A stretch of DNA of 64,000 bases from Siphonodentalium dalli (lineage: Eukaryota > Mollusca > Scaphopoda > Gadilida > Siphonodentaliidae). Both the position numbers and the translations under genes were made by a program. Shown here piece by piece: positions 35,114-45,593 of this stretch (the stretch's first letter is position 1; every line of letters begins with the position of its first letter). The stretch is from NCBI GenBank assembly GCA_032622095.1, contig CP136061.1:41483797-41547796 (forward strand), written 5' to 3'. The notes below the pieces were generated by a model that was not told the DNA's origin, did no database searches, and saw only the letters and a list, made by a program, of their open reading frames with translations.

Positions 35114-36577
35114 ATGACTCAAACAAAACAACCTAAACGTGGAAAAATTAACCGCCAAGAGCGGCAAAAAGACCAGGCCTATTTAGACCATTCTAACCTT
35201 GTGAAACTGATGTACAAGCTCCTACAGCTATGGCATCACATTAATTTCTTACAGGACCGTTTGGAGAAGAAGGTCCTGCCGAAAGGCTTTTCATCCATCA
35301 CATAGTCAGGGCGAACGGGGACCTTCCGACCAGTACTCCCCTGTGAGGAGGTCTTCAATTCGCTTAAAGCGGACGCATTTGAGTGGGGCTTATCCTCCAT
35401 GAAAACTTTGGTCAAGTATTATTTAAAAACTGAATCAGAAATTGAAGTCAAGGTTCTTTCGGCACTCTCTTCTAAAACCCTTGACTTCGACCGAGCACGA
35501 GACACGGCATTAAAATGGGGACTGAAGAATTTTGGCACCAAATTAACTAACGAAACTAAAACAAAGTTCTTGAGTATCATCAGTAAGCTTCACTCCTCGG
35601 TAGGTTCAGGAGTTGGCGTCCAAACTCACACGAAACGTGCTCGGTCACCCTCCCCTCCCCCACTAACCGCTCGCCAGCTTCAATTCCAGGATGGTCCAGC
35701 CAGTGATCAGACAACGTCACCGTCTCTGATGTCAACGCCAAAACGCGTCAAATCTACACCACAGCCACAGCGACCAAAACCACGCACACGAACATCTGCA
35801 ACTGCTTCGTCACGCAAATCCACTCCACCGAACACGCCAATTCGCAATTCACCAGCCAAGAAAACTACACCACCGAAGCACGTCTCTTCCAGTCCTACTT
35901 CGCCTGTTGGTTCCATTGCTTCGATGACATCGCCAGCGATTTCAACATCATCACCATCGTATGCCGAGGTATTATCAACATCACCTAAGGTATCCAAATT
36001 TTATAAATTTCGTCAACCTGGCCCTAAGAAGGATTGGTCCTTCCCTAAACAGATAAAAAACCCTGTTGTTATTTTAGGCTCTTCTAATGTGTCCCGGATC
36101 GATGTCGATCCTCCCAAAAATGTTTGTATTGCTTCTTACCCAGGTGGCAATTTAGGTCATTTCTGCAACATGGCCCACAAACTGAAATCGAAGCCAGAAA
36201 AGACACCTCGACACGTCATCATCAACATTGGCATCAACAACAGAGAGGACTGGAAGACAGACAACGACAAAGGCAAAACAGCAGGCACCACAGCTAAAAG
36301 CAGGGTAACTAACATGGTTTGTAATTTCCGAAAAGTTTTTCCTAATGCGACACTTCATTTTCAGGAAATAAATATCTCATTTAGTTTAGATTCTATGGAC
36401 CAGGATGTTCTGCGTGCCATTAACAGCCAAGCTCGTCAGACACAGAACCTCAAGGTCATACAGGCAATACCCCCCCGCGACTTTCACGTGGAGAATGACA
36501 ACATCCACTGGACATCACAGACGGCGGCGAAAATCTACCAAGGCTGGACCAACATCTTTAAAGGTCATTTAAACTAA
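35114..36577 (+). CDS. PLE ORF1: Ser/Pro-rich linker plus SGNH/GDSL-type hydrolase domain
   Basis: A 487-codon frame from ATG 35114, interrupted once by TAG at 35303-35305, where copy 2 has GAG. The N-terminus is basic (QPKRGKINRQERQKDQ), with a possible coiled segment around residues 30-55. Residues ~175-285 are Ser/Thr/Pro/Lys-rich and probably disordered. Residues ~316-482 show the SGNH blocks in order: VVILGSSNVSR (Ser nucleophile region), SYPGGNLGHF (Gly), NIGINNRED (Asn) and DNIHWT (catalytic Asp-x-x-His). SGNH esterases occur in ORF1 of some CR1-like LINEs; their role is unproven. The frame ends on the T TTA AAC heptamer that leads into ORF2. Apart from the TAG this copy of ORF1 is the intact one. 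Confidence 0.75.
36568..36574 (+). promoter_or_regulatory. -1 ribosomal frameshift site, PLE copy 1
   Basis: T TTA AAC in the ORF1 frame (codons CAT TTA AAC), immediately followed by the ORF1 stop TAA at 36575-36577. Slipping back one base reads TTT AAA CTA and enters ORF2, which is open from 36562. Downstream, GGAAAGA(G)TCGG at 36603-36614 can pair with CCGATCTTTCC at 36644-36654, enclosing an inner TCTCG/CGAGA hairpin. The stem starts 28 bases after the heptamer, longer than the usual 5-9. Confidence 0.65.
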
Positions 36578-38888
36578 TTCCTCAGAAGGGCATCAGCCAT
36601 GCGGAAAGAGTCGGTCTCGGCACCGAGATAGTCAATCTTGTACCCGATCTTTCCCTGAGCGCTGGTGAGAAATCAATACTTAGGTATGGTCTAACCTTTG
36701 TTCCTACCCCACCCGATCTCAAAGAAACACCACATGTTGTTGAGACGGAGGATGGAACATTGGTTTTACCAGACTCTATGTATGCCATGGAAATGAACGG
36801 CGGTCCAGCAAGCATGCAATTTAGGGAAGTAACAGCTATGGCTGATTTCTTTCGCAATTCGACAGGTTTAAAAGATCAATTTAAAGAACCTTCGATGTGG
36901 ACCCCCTCTGACCGCCAGATTGATCACTCCATTCCCGAGGTCGCTGGCTTAGTCAAAACCGACATAACAAATTTACCAAAATTTCACAACGAGGATAACC
37001 TCACTAAAGTTGAAAGAACTGCACTAAAAACTCTTCGCAGCAATAAAAACATTGTAATCAAACCTTGTGACAAAGGCAGCTCGCTCGTCATCATGTCTAA
37101 AGAAAATTACATTCTAGAAGCGACGCGCCAATTAAGCAACACTAAATATTACAAACCATTGGATGAGCCAATTTGGAAATCCAATGTTTTAAACATGTTC
37201 AGTATCTAATTGCAAAACCTGAATCCAATAATAGGACATTTTATTTGCTACCTAAAATACACAAACCTTTGAGCTGTTGGACTAATCCATACACACCACC
37301 CGGTCGCCCGATCATCAGCGACGTGGCTTCGGAGTCGTACCACATTTCGGAGTTTATTGATTTCTATTTGAAACCAATTGCTACCCGCCATCCGAGCTAT
37401 CTAAAAGACACGGAGGACTTCCTCATTAAATTGTCGAAAATTGAAGTTCCATCTTCTGCTTACCTAATTAGTCTCGACGTGGAATCTATGTATACAAATA
37501 TTGGAATCGATGCCGGATTAAAGTCAATTAAGAATGCATTTGATTTCCACCATGATCCTCATAGACCTGGAGATGAACTACTTCAATTATTAGAACTTTC
37601 TCTTAAAGGGAATGACTTTGAATTTAATGGACGATATTATTTACAGGTCTCCGGCTGCAGTATGGGCAAGAAGTTTAGTCCTAATTTTGCCTCAATTTTT
37701 GTTGCAGAGTGGGAGAAAGGCGCCCTGGCCAAATCTGATAAACAACCATTAGCCTATTATAGATTCTTGGACGACATATTTATCATTTGGACTCATGGTC
37801 TGGATGAGTTTAGGGTGTTCTTGGACATCTTGAACAGTCATGACGAATCAATCAAACTCAAAGAATCAATATCGCAAACCAGCATTGATTTCCTTGATTT
37901 AACAATATTTAAGGGCCCACAATTTACATCATGCAACATTTTAGATACAAAACTTTTTACGAAACCAACGGATTCTCACCAGCTACTTCATCGTAAATCT
38001 TTCCATCCGCCAAAACTTTTCAATGGATTGATTAAATCTCAAATCATTCGATATCACCGGAACTGCACGAACAGAAGCGACCTAAATCAAGCTTGTTCAG
38101 TGCTTTTCCAGGCTTTACGACCGCGCGGCTACTCTAGTAGATTACTGCGCCAAGTAAAGTCCGAAACTCTCAGAGAATTGGACTCGTCACGCCATGACCC
38201 AACATCGACTGAACCAACAAGGATACGGCACAACCGGCCGGTGTTGGGTAATGGTTCAGCCTCATTTTGTCACAAAAAACGATGTTACATCAATACAATA
38301 GGATATATCAATACTAGTAACACTTTCACCAGCGAACAAACACGCATATCGTATCAAATGCATAGCGAACTTAATTGTGATTCTAAAAATGTAATTTACT
38401 TAATCACATGCAAAAGATGCCGTATACAATATGTTGGACAAACAAAAACCTCTCTCAAAGTTAGAATGTCTAATCATCTTTCCAGTGTTCGCAAAAAACT
38501 CGACATGCAAATTTCCGATCATTTCAACTCATCTAATCATGACATTAAATCCCATTTCAGCTTTCAGCCAATAGAACAGACACCAATTCTAGCCGACGAA
38601 GACCAAACCGATTCAATACGCCTAGAACGCGAAAATCATTGGATGGGCGTACTTAAAACATATCTTCCGTTCGGACTTAACATTGACTACAAAGGTGTTT
38701 CTCGAAATTTCTTGTGCTTTCCTCTGATCTACAATCGTAGAAATGTTGAAATCGCAAACATTTTCAGAAAAAACTTTGCATTATTAAACACTAAATTGAC
38801 CGAGCCTCTCGACAAACGGGTTATTATTGCCTACAAGAAAAATCCCAGTTTGAGAGATATGCTCGTTCGATCTAGACTCAGACCTTGA
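36577..38888 (+). pseudogene. PLE ORF2 copy 1, broken by a 52-bp deletion
   Basis: The -1 frame is open from 36562 to 37209, including a conserved PLE N-terminal block (IVNLVPDLSLSAGEKSILR, FVPTP) that has no in-frame ATG before 36778. A 52-bp deletion near 37190, relative to copy 2, shifts the frame. The rest is open from 37173 to 38888 and contains LPKIHK, motif A, motif B, FLDD, thumb and GIY-YIG. It carries C at 38483, the marker shared with full copy 2. Confidence 0.85.
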
Positions 38889-39064
38889 TTAACACGCAGT
38901 TCAATTAGCTTTTTAGCAATTTCAACATCATTATCCTTTGTTTGTGCTCAACACAATATTTTATGTCAATTTCCGACACAACCTAACAAAATTTAGCTAG
39001 TTCCATAGAAATAATTACATAAGAAATCGGATAACCGACCTGTGCCAGCGCTCTCCACACTTTC

Positions 39065-39066
<2 letters not shown>
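38889..39066 (+). other. PLE 3' UTR, full copy 1
   Basis: ~180 bp from the ORF2 stop to CACTTTCCAAATATA, almost identical in all four PLE copies. It then passes into (TA)n and F copy 2. In the truncated copies the same 3' end is followed by the next full copy. Confidence 0.85.
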
Positions 39067-39101
<35 letters not shown>

Positions 39102-39106
<5 letters not shown>

Positions 39107-39811
39107 TGAAATGCAGTGACTCTCGATGTCGACATCTTTTTCGTTAGTTTATCGTCTATAGTTGAGTCCGAATCTAGAAGTAAATATTTACAATTGGGAG
39201 TAGTTCGGACGATGTTTTCTATGGAGTGCTATTGTCGATTTGCTTGAGATTTTCGGTGATGTTAATACAAACGCTACAACCTCCATTTGACATAGCGCCT
39301 GAATACTAACTTATCAGTTTCACGCACCCGAACGAGTCCATAATATGTCTTTAAATCAAATGGCATCGTTTTATCTGTGTAGGCATCGACCACACATATA
39401 CGCTGTCATTATGTTAGTTAGCCGGATATCCGTTTAGCGTTGTCGGGATTAGGTTTGTATTGATACGATATGACATGCGTCAATGCATTGTCATCAAGCC
39501 TGGACATATTGTTGTTGACATTTGCAGAATGAGGTCCCCGGAGAGTGCATTTAGTTATGCTACCACACACAGCGGGCTTCCATCACCAAATTCACTCTTT
39601 GTGAACGCCGTTCTGCATAGGCTTCATATTCTGGGAAGCGAATAATTCCTCGTCCCCATATCGTCCCGATTGTACAAAGGCATATGCATGTACTCCCTAC
39701 GCGCTGTTCAGTAAATACTAAACTACGGCTATCGTGTCCAGTTTCTGATTTCGCTCAGCACATCCGGATTTGTTATGGATGAGGTATCGTAGATCAGAGT
39801 GTGGTCTGCAC
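39102..39811. repeat. F segment, copy 2 (710 bp)
   Basis: Same boundaries and length as copy 1, with only isolated substitutions seen. Joined to the truncated PLE at exactly the same base as copy 1 (GTCTGCAC/CGGAAC). Confidence 0.9.
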
Positions 39812-40727
39812 CGGAACTGCACGAACAGAAGCGACCTAAATCAAGCTTGTTCAGTGCTTTTCCAGGCTTTACGACCGCGCGGCTACTCTAGTAGATTACT
39901 GCGCCAAGTAAAGTCCGAAACTCTCAGAGAATTGGACTCGTCACGCCATGACCCAACATCGACTGAACCAACAAGGATACGGCACAACCGGCCGGTGTTG
40001 GGTAATGGTTCAGCCTCATTTTGTCACAAAAAACGATGTTACATCAATACAATAGGATATATCAATACTAGTAACACTTTCACCAGCGAACAAACACGCA
40101 TATCGTATCAAATGCATACACTGCTAAAAATTTGAAGATATATAAACGTGTCACATGTTTTATTAAAATTGGTAGTGTTTATAAATATACGGATCATGTG
40201 TTTATTTGTATAATATGAAATCGCTAGTGTTTATAATAAAACATTCGACATGTTTTAAACAGTTGCATTACTATCTTCGACAGTGCAGCACTGTAATTTA
40301 AAATCTGAATACAATTGTCCAATTTATTAATTCAACTACAAATTAACTTTAAAATAAATATATGTGGTAATAAATGTTTTAAACAAATATTTATGGCTAA
40401 TTGCACTTGTTTCGTATGGTATAAAACGCCAGCGTTTATATATTGATGTATGTCTAAAACACCAGCGTTTATGAATACGCGCGAGCGACTTCCCCGACAT
40501 GTATCATGCTGTGATTTGTCTATCAAATAGTCTGCTGGGTGTAATACAATACCATTGCTATGGTAGACTTAGGTGACTTTTGGATGGAATAACATCTGTG
40601 CTAAGTTACCACGCATGGAAAGCCAGTTAATTTTGGCCTCATTTAAATCACACTCTGCATTGTGTCTGTTTACTGTATATATTTGTCTGTGATATTTATA
40701 ACTCAATGTTCAATCAATTCTTCATAG

Positions 40728-40769
40728 AATAACAGTCTTCTTTGGATTTTGTGGTATCGTGAAATTGAG
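40728..40769 (+). CDS. Exon-like segment a inside the nested transposon
   Basis: Acceptor ATTCTTCATAG, 42 nt, then a consensus donor GAG/GTAAGT. The frame reads ITVFFGFCGIVKL plus two bases that complete the first codon of segment b. Family unknown. Confidence 0.4.
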
Positions 40770-41360
40770 GTAAGTTTATATCTATGGTATTAGCAAGAAC
40801 TAATGCAGATATAATCGATCTATATCGAAATTGAAAGGATATATTGTATATGTGCATGTCATGGATAGGGTGACACTATCTAAATCTCAAACTCTCTCAG
40901 TTACGCGTGTATCTTTTTGAGTTGCAAGAATATAGAATCCGTTTTGGGGGCTAGTCTCACCAGTGGTAAAACAAAATTTAAAGCGGCACATAAGTTTCAA
41001 ACCCTTTATTCTAAGATCACTATTACTGACCGTATATTATGTATCTGTCTTGCACGTACAGGTTGGTGAATGTCCAAGCTCGCGATTGCATGATTTAAGA
41101 GACTTTGGTGAGCGATTTTGATTTGCGTCTCTTACAATGATGAAAATTTCCCGTGTATTAATCAATTCAATGGTTCCTGCATTAGTTTTTAATATTATAA
41201 AGTTCCCTGTCAACACAAGTCAGAATATCAACAAGTATCCGTATTACACGGTTTATAATATGACTGCTATATATATATACGAATGATCTAAGTTGCTGTT
41301 TGCTTTTAAGATATTTTCACTAAAGTTTAATTAATTAATTTTAAATCTTCATTGTTTCAG

Positions 41361-41493
41361 GATTCTGAATGACCAGGCAATATTACAGGAGACGGAAAAG
41401 TTAAGGAACTGGCGAGATATTACGCAGTTAGTGTACACAAATGGAGGACTGACGGAGCACACGAGTTGTATAACGGCACGAGCTGATATTTGA
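41361..41493 (+). CDS. Exon-like segment b inside the nested transposon
   Basis: Acceptor TTCATTGTTTCAG, then 43 open codons ending TGA at 41491-41493. The peptide is hydrophilic (ILNDQAILQETEKLRNWRDI then TQLVYTNGGL) and looks like normal protein. Segment a joins it in phase through a 591-bp intron. This is either transposon-encoded or captured host sequence. Confidence 0.45.
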
Positions 41494-42027
41494 AACCATG
41501 ATTTAAATATTATGAAGAGCATGCAGTGATAAACTGAAACACAAGCTTTCCGTGCACAGAGATTCCATCAGTGATCTGATGATCAGTCATCTTGTACTCA
41601 AAACAGAGCCAGAAGATTAAACTACCACTTCTCTCCAAAACCTCGGAGATGGTCCCAAATATGGGACTCAGAGCCATTATACGGGATATACATGGATTCT
41701 ACATACGACGAAATATAGGATATATATATATAGAAGTTCAACATACAATATGGTCTATAGACTATACCGTATAACTAGATATACAGTATATGGAACTGCA
41801 CGGCATTGGACTACACATAAAGAATCACTGGATTATATCAGGAACTATATACACATGATTTATCAGAACATTTTTTAATTCACAGCATTGGATTAAAAAA
41901 AAACACGTGACTTTTAATATTCTCACAATGGATTTATCAGTAACCACGTGACTTTAAATATTATAATATGGATTTACAAGAAACCAAAGACTCGTACCAT
42001 TATACGACATTTGAGTCATTTATGGTT

Positions 42028-42290
42028 TTTACCCTAATTCCATGACTGGAGCTTCCTGAAGTTTTGCGAAAACCATATTCCAATGCATTCTCTTATATAT
42101 GCGAGTCTCCCATAGAGAGCCTCGCATATACAAGATAATACATTGGTCAATCAATATTGATCTTGTAAGCCAATGCATTATCTTATATATGCGATGCTCC
42201 CCGTGAGAGACTCGCATAAGTAAGAGAATCAATGGCACATGATATTTAATGCTGCAACAGCGCAGCTCCCGTCATGAAAGTGTTAAGAAA
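42028..42290. mobile_element. Double-hairpin foldback element inside the nested transposon
   Basis: Two palindromes (42080-42146 and 42169-42236) built of CCAATGCATTCTCTTATATA and its inverse. Outer inverted similarity (CATGAC.GGAGCT) places the ends near 42030 and 42290. Related to 19589-19853 and 60404-60860. Confidence 0.65.
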
Positions 42291-42981
42291 CAAGGTGGAT
42301 TCAAAAATGACAATTAATAATAATTATAGTCAAATATAAAATAAATCTCAATCTCCGCAAACAAATCCATCTTTAATTATAAATGTATATAATATTCTAC
42401 ATTCATTCAACGTCGACCAGTTATTTGCACGAGGATCACATCGAACTAGTTCGAAACAACCTAGTTCCATGAGTTTAAGAACATTTTGTGTTCTTATCAA
42501 ATTGACGACCAATCGAAACACTAGTTAACCAATGAACATTTTGAAGATGATGTTGAACAATTTGTTGAATTGTACCGAAATTTGTTTTTGAGAATAAAAT
42601 ATTTATAAACACATCGGGTGTTTTATTTTCATAATAATAAACACGTCATAGTGTTTATAAAGTGTGTCTGGAAAATCAACACGTTGTGTGTTTATTATAA
42701 AACGCTATGACATGTTTTAATATAAACACTAGTGTTTATTCATAATCGGATAGAGTGTTGATTTTAAAACACTATGACGTGTTTTTATATAAACACTGGT
42801 GTTTATTCATAATTGGATGGAGTGCTTATTATAAAACACTGTGACATGTTTTTATATAAACACTGGTGCTTTAATTATAAAACACGTGTGTTTTTACTAA
42901 AACAGACCACATGTCTTATAAGTGTGTCTCTCAGGTGTTTTTAATCAAACGCGTTTATAGGAAATTATTTTTTGCAGTGTA

Positions 42982-43505
42982 GCGAACTTAATTGTGATTC
43001 TAAAAATGTAATTTACTTAATCACATGCAAAAGATGCCGTATACAATATGTTGGACAAACAAAAACCTCTCTCAAAGTTAGAATGTCTAATCATCTTTCG
43101 AGTGTTCGCAAAAAACTCGACATGCAAATTTCCGATCATTTCAACTCATCTAATCATGACATTAAATCCCATTTCAGCTTTCAGCCAATAGAACAGACAC
43201 CAATTCTAGCCGACGAAGACCAAACCGATTCAATACGCCTAGAACGCGAAAATCATTGGATGGGCGTACTTAAAACATATCTTCCGTTCGGACTTAACAT
43301 TGACTACAAAGGTGTTTCTCGAAATTTCTTGTGCTTTCCTCTGATCTACAATCGTAGAAATGTTGAAATCGCAAACATTTTCAGAAAAAACTTTGCATTA
43401 TTAAACACTAAATTGACCGAGCCTCTCGACAAACGGGTTATTATTGCCTACAAGAAAAATCCCAGTTTGAGAGATATGCTCGTTCGATCTAGACTCAGAC
43501 CTTGA
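42982..43505 (+). pseudogene. PLE ORF2 C-terminal fragment (GIY-YIG), dimer 2 truncated copy
   Basis: The open remainder after the transposon. It contains the Cys-rich VIYLITCKRC, YVGQTKTSLKVRMSNH, SDHFNSSNH and the catalytic Glu region LERENHWMGVLK. Marker base G at 43100, as in the other truncated copy. Confidence 0.85.
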
Positions 43506-44167
43506 TTAACACGCAGTTCAATTAGCTTTTTAGCAATTTCAACATCATTATCCTTTGTTTGTGCTCAACACAATATTTTATGTCAATTTCCGACACAACC
43601 TAACAAATTTTAGCTAGTTCCATAGAAATAATTACATAAGAAATCGGATAACCGACCTGTGCCAGCGCTCTCCACACTTTCCAAATATATATTACGCCTG
43701 TGCCAGGGATATGATTTGTTTCTATTTACTTAACACATAATTATGTATTACTGTCTAATTGCGCGCTGTCACTAGGATTTGGATTAGGGTCTTCCGGTAG
43801 CCATTACACAACCCATTAAGAACGCGCGATCTTGAGGAAACATGAGCCTCGTGTCGGCGCCAAACATTTTGTAAGCATTGTTTCACTGTGTGCTTTACAC
43901 ACGAACATAGCTGTTGACACGTCTCTCGAAACCCTGAAGCACAATGTGAGCTTATCTCACACGGATATATAAGATCCACGGAAAAACCTAAACATTCGAA
44001 CCTAGCTTGCTTCCTGAAGAAGGTAATTCTACCGAAACGTTGAGGCAACTTGACAGTGCGCTCCTAAGTACTTTTTTCATTTTATATCTTCGCGTTCCGT
44101 TCTTTGTGTATTATATGTTACTAATCATTACCTTTATTCACAGCCAAAATTCAAGTCCTGGATCAAC

Positions 44168-45593
44168 ATGACTTAAACAAAACAACCTAAACGTGGAAAA
44201 ACTAACCGCCCAGAGCGGCAAAAAGACCAGGCCTATTTAGACCATTCTAACCTTGTGAAACTGATGTACAAGCTCCTACAGCTATGGCATCACATTAATT
44301 TCTTACAGGACCGTTTGGAGAAGAAGGTCCTGCCGAAAGGCTTTTCATCCATCACAGAGTCAGGGCGAACGAGGACCTTCCGACCAGTACTCCCCTGTGA
44401 GGAGGTCTTCAATTCGCTTAAAGCGGACGCATTTGAGTGGGGCTTATCCTCCATGAAAACTTTGGTCAAGTATTATTTAAAAACTGAATCAGAAATGGAA
44501 GTCAAGGTTCTTTCGGCACTCTCTTCTAAAACCCTTGACTTCGACCGAGCACGAGACACGGCTTTAAAATGGGGACTGAAGAATTTTTGGCACCAAATTA
44601 ACTAACGAAACCAAAACAAAGTTCTTGAGTATCATCAGTAAGCTTCAGTCCTCGGTAGGTTCACGAGTTGGCGTCCAAACTCACACGAAACGTGCTCGGT
44701 CACCCTCCCCTCCCCCACTAACCGCTCGCCAGCTTCAATTCCAGGATGGTCCAGCCAGTGATCAGACAACGTCACCGTCTCTGATATCAACGCCAAAACG
44801 CGTCAAATCTACACCACAGCCACAGCGACCTGTACCAAAACCACGCACACGAACATCTGCAACTGCTACGCCACGCAAATCCACTCCACCGAACACGCCA
44901 CTTCGCAATTCACCAGCCAAGAAAACAACAACACCAAAGCACATCTCTTCCAGCGATTTCAACATCATCACCATCGTATGCCGAGGTATTATCAACATCA
45001 CCTAAGGTATCCAAATTTTATAAATTTCGTCAACCTGGCCCTAAGAAGGATTGGTCCTTCCCTAAACAGATAAAAAACCCTGTTGTTATTTTAGGCTCTT
45101 CTAATGTGTCCCGGATCGATGTCGATCCTCCCAAAAATGTTTGTATTGCTTCTTACCCAGGTGGCAATTTAGGTCATTTCTGCAACATGGCCCACAAACT
45201 GAAATCGAAGCCAGAAAAGACACCTCGACACGTCATCATCAACATTGGCATCAACAACAGAGAGGACTGGAAGACAGACAACGACAAAGGCAAAACAGCA
45301 GGCACCACAGCTAAAAGCAGGGTAACTAACATGGTTTGTAATTTCCGAAAAGTTTTTCCTAATGCGACACTTCATTTTCAGGAAATAAATATCTCATTTA
45401 GTTTAGATTCTAGGGACCAGGATGTTCTGCGTGCCATTAACAGCCAAGCTCGTCAGACACAGAACCTCAAGGTCATACAGGCAATACCCCCCGCGACTTT
45501 CACGTGGAGAATGACAACATCCACTGGACATCACAGACGGCGGCGAAAATCTACCAAGGCTGGACCAACATCTTTAAAGGTCATTTAAACTAA
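44168..45593 (+). pseudogene. PLE ORF1 copy 2, multiply disrupted
   Basis: Homologous throughout to 35114-36577, including all SGNH blocks, but broken by the four lesions listed for the element. Position 44356-44358 is GAG where copy 1 has the TAG. The C-terminal end still has the T TTA AAC heptamer and TAA in the original relation. Confidence 0.85.
45584..45590 (+). promoter_or_regulatory. -1 ribosomal frameshift site, PLE copy 2
   Basis: T TTA AAC followed by the ORF1 TAA at 45591-45593. Identical to copy 1, including the downstream stem sequences. Confidence 0.65.

Larger units (their letters stand above)
34639..39066 (+). mobile_element. Penelope-like element, full copy 1
   Basis: About 4.4 kb from the end of the upstream copy's 3' UTR to the (TA)n before F copy 2. 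In order: leader with TATA box and candidate intron, ORF1 (SGNH domain), frameshift site, ORF2 (RT plus GIY-YIG), 3' UTR. Damage: one TAG in ORF1 and a 52-bp deletion in ORF2. Confidence 0.9.
40119..42979. mobile_element. Nested TIR transposon, TA target duplication, carrying exon-like cargo
   Basis: It splits PLE codons at ...CAAATGCA-TA / TA-GCGAAC... (TSD 40117-40118 and 42980-42981). Ends are CACTGCTAAAAAT and the inverse of CACTGCAAAAAAT. Both subterminal regions are packed with GTGTTTATAATAAAACAC-type words in both orientations. TA duplication fits the Tc1/mariner-IS630 class, but no DDE/D transposase is seen. The interior carries two phase-matched exons and a copy of the double-hairpin module. 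Confidence 0.75.
39812..43691 (+). mobile_element. Penelope-like element, 5'-truncated upstream copy of dimer 2
   Basis: PLE sequence 39812-40118 and 42982-43691 is contiguous once the nested TA-flanked transposon is removed. It covers the thumb, GIY-YIG and 3' UTR, without the internal jump found in dimer 1. Confidence 0.85.

Noticed and set aside
35707-35997. Minus-strand ORF opposite ORF1
   Set aside because: Shadow of the Ser/Pro/Thr-rich ORF1 region; composition mirrors its codons.
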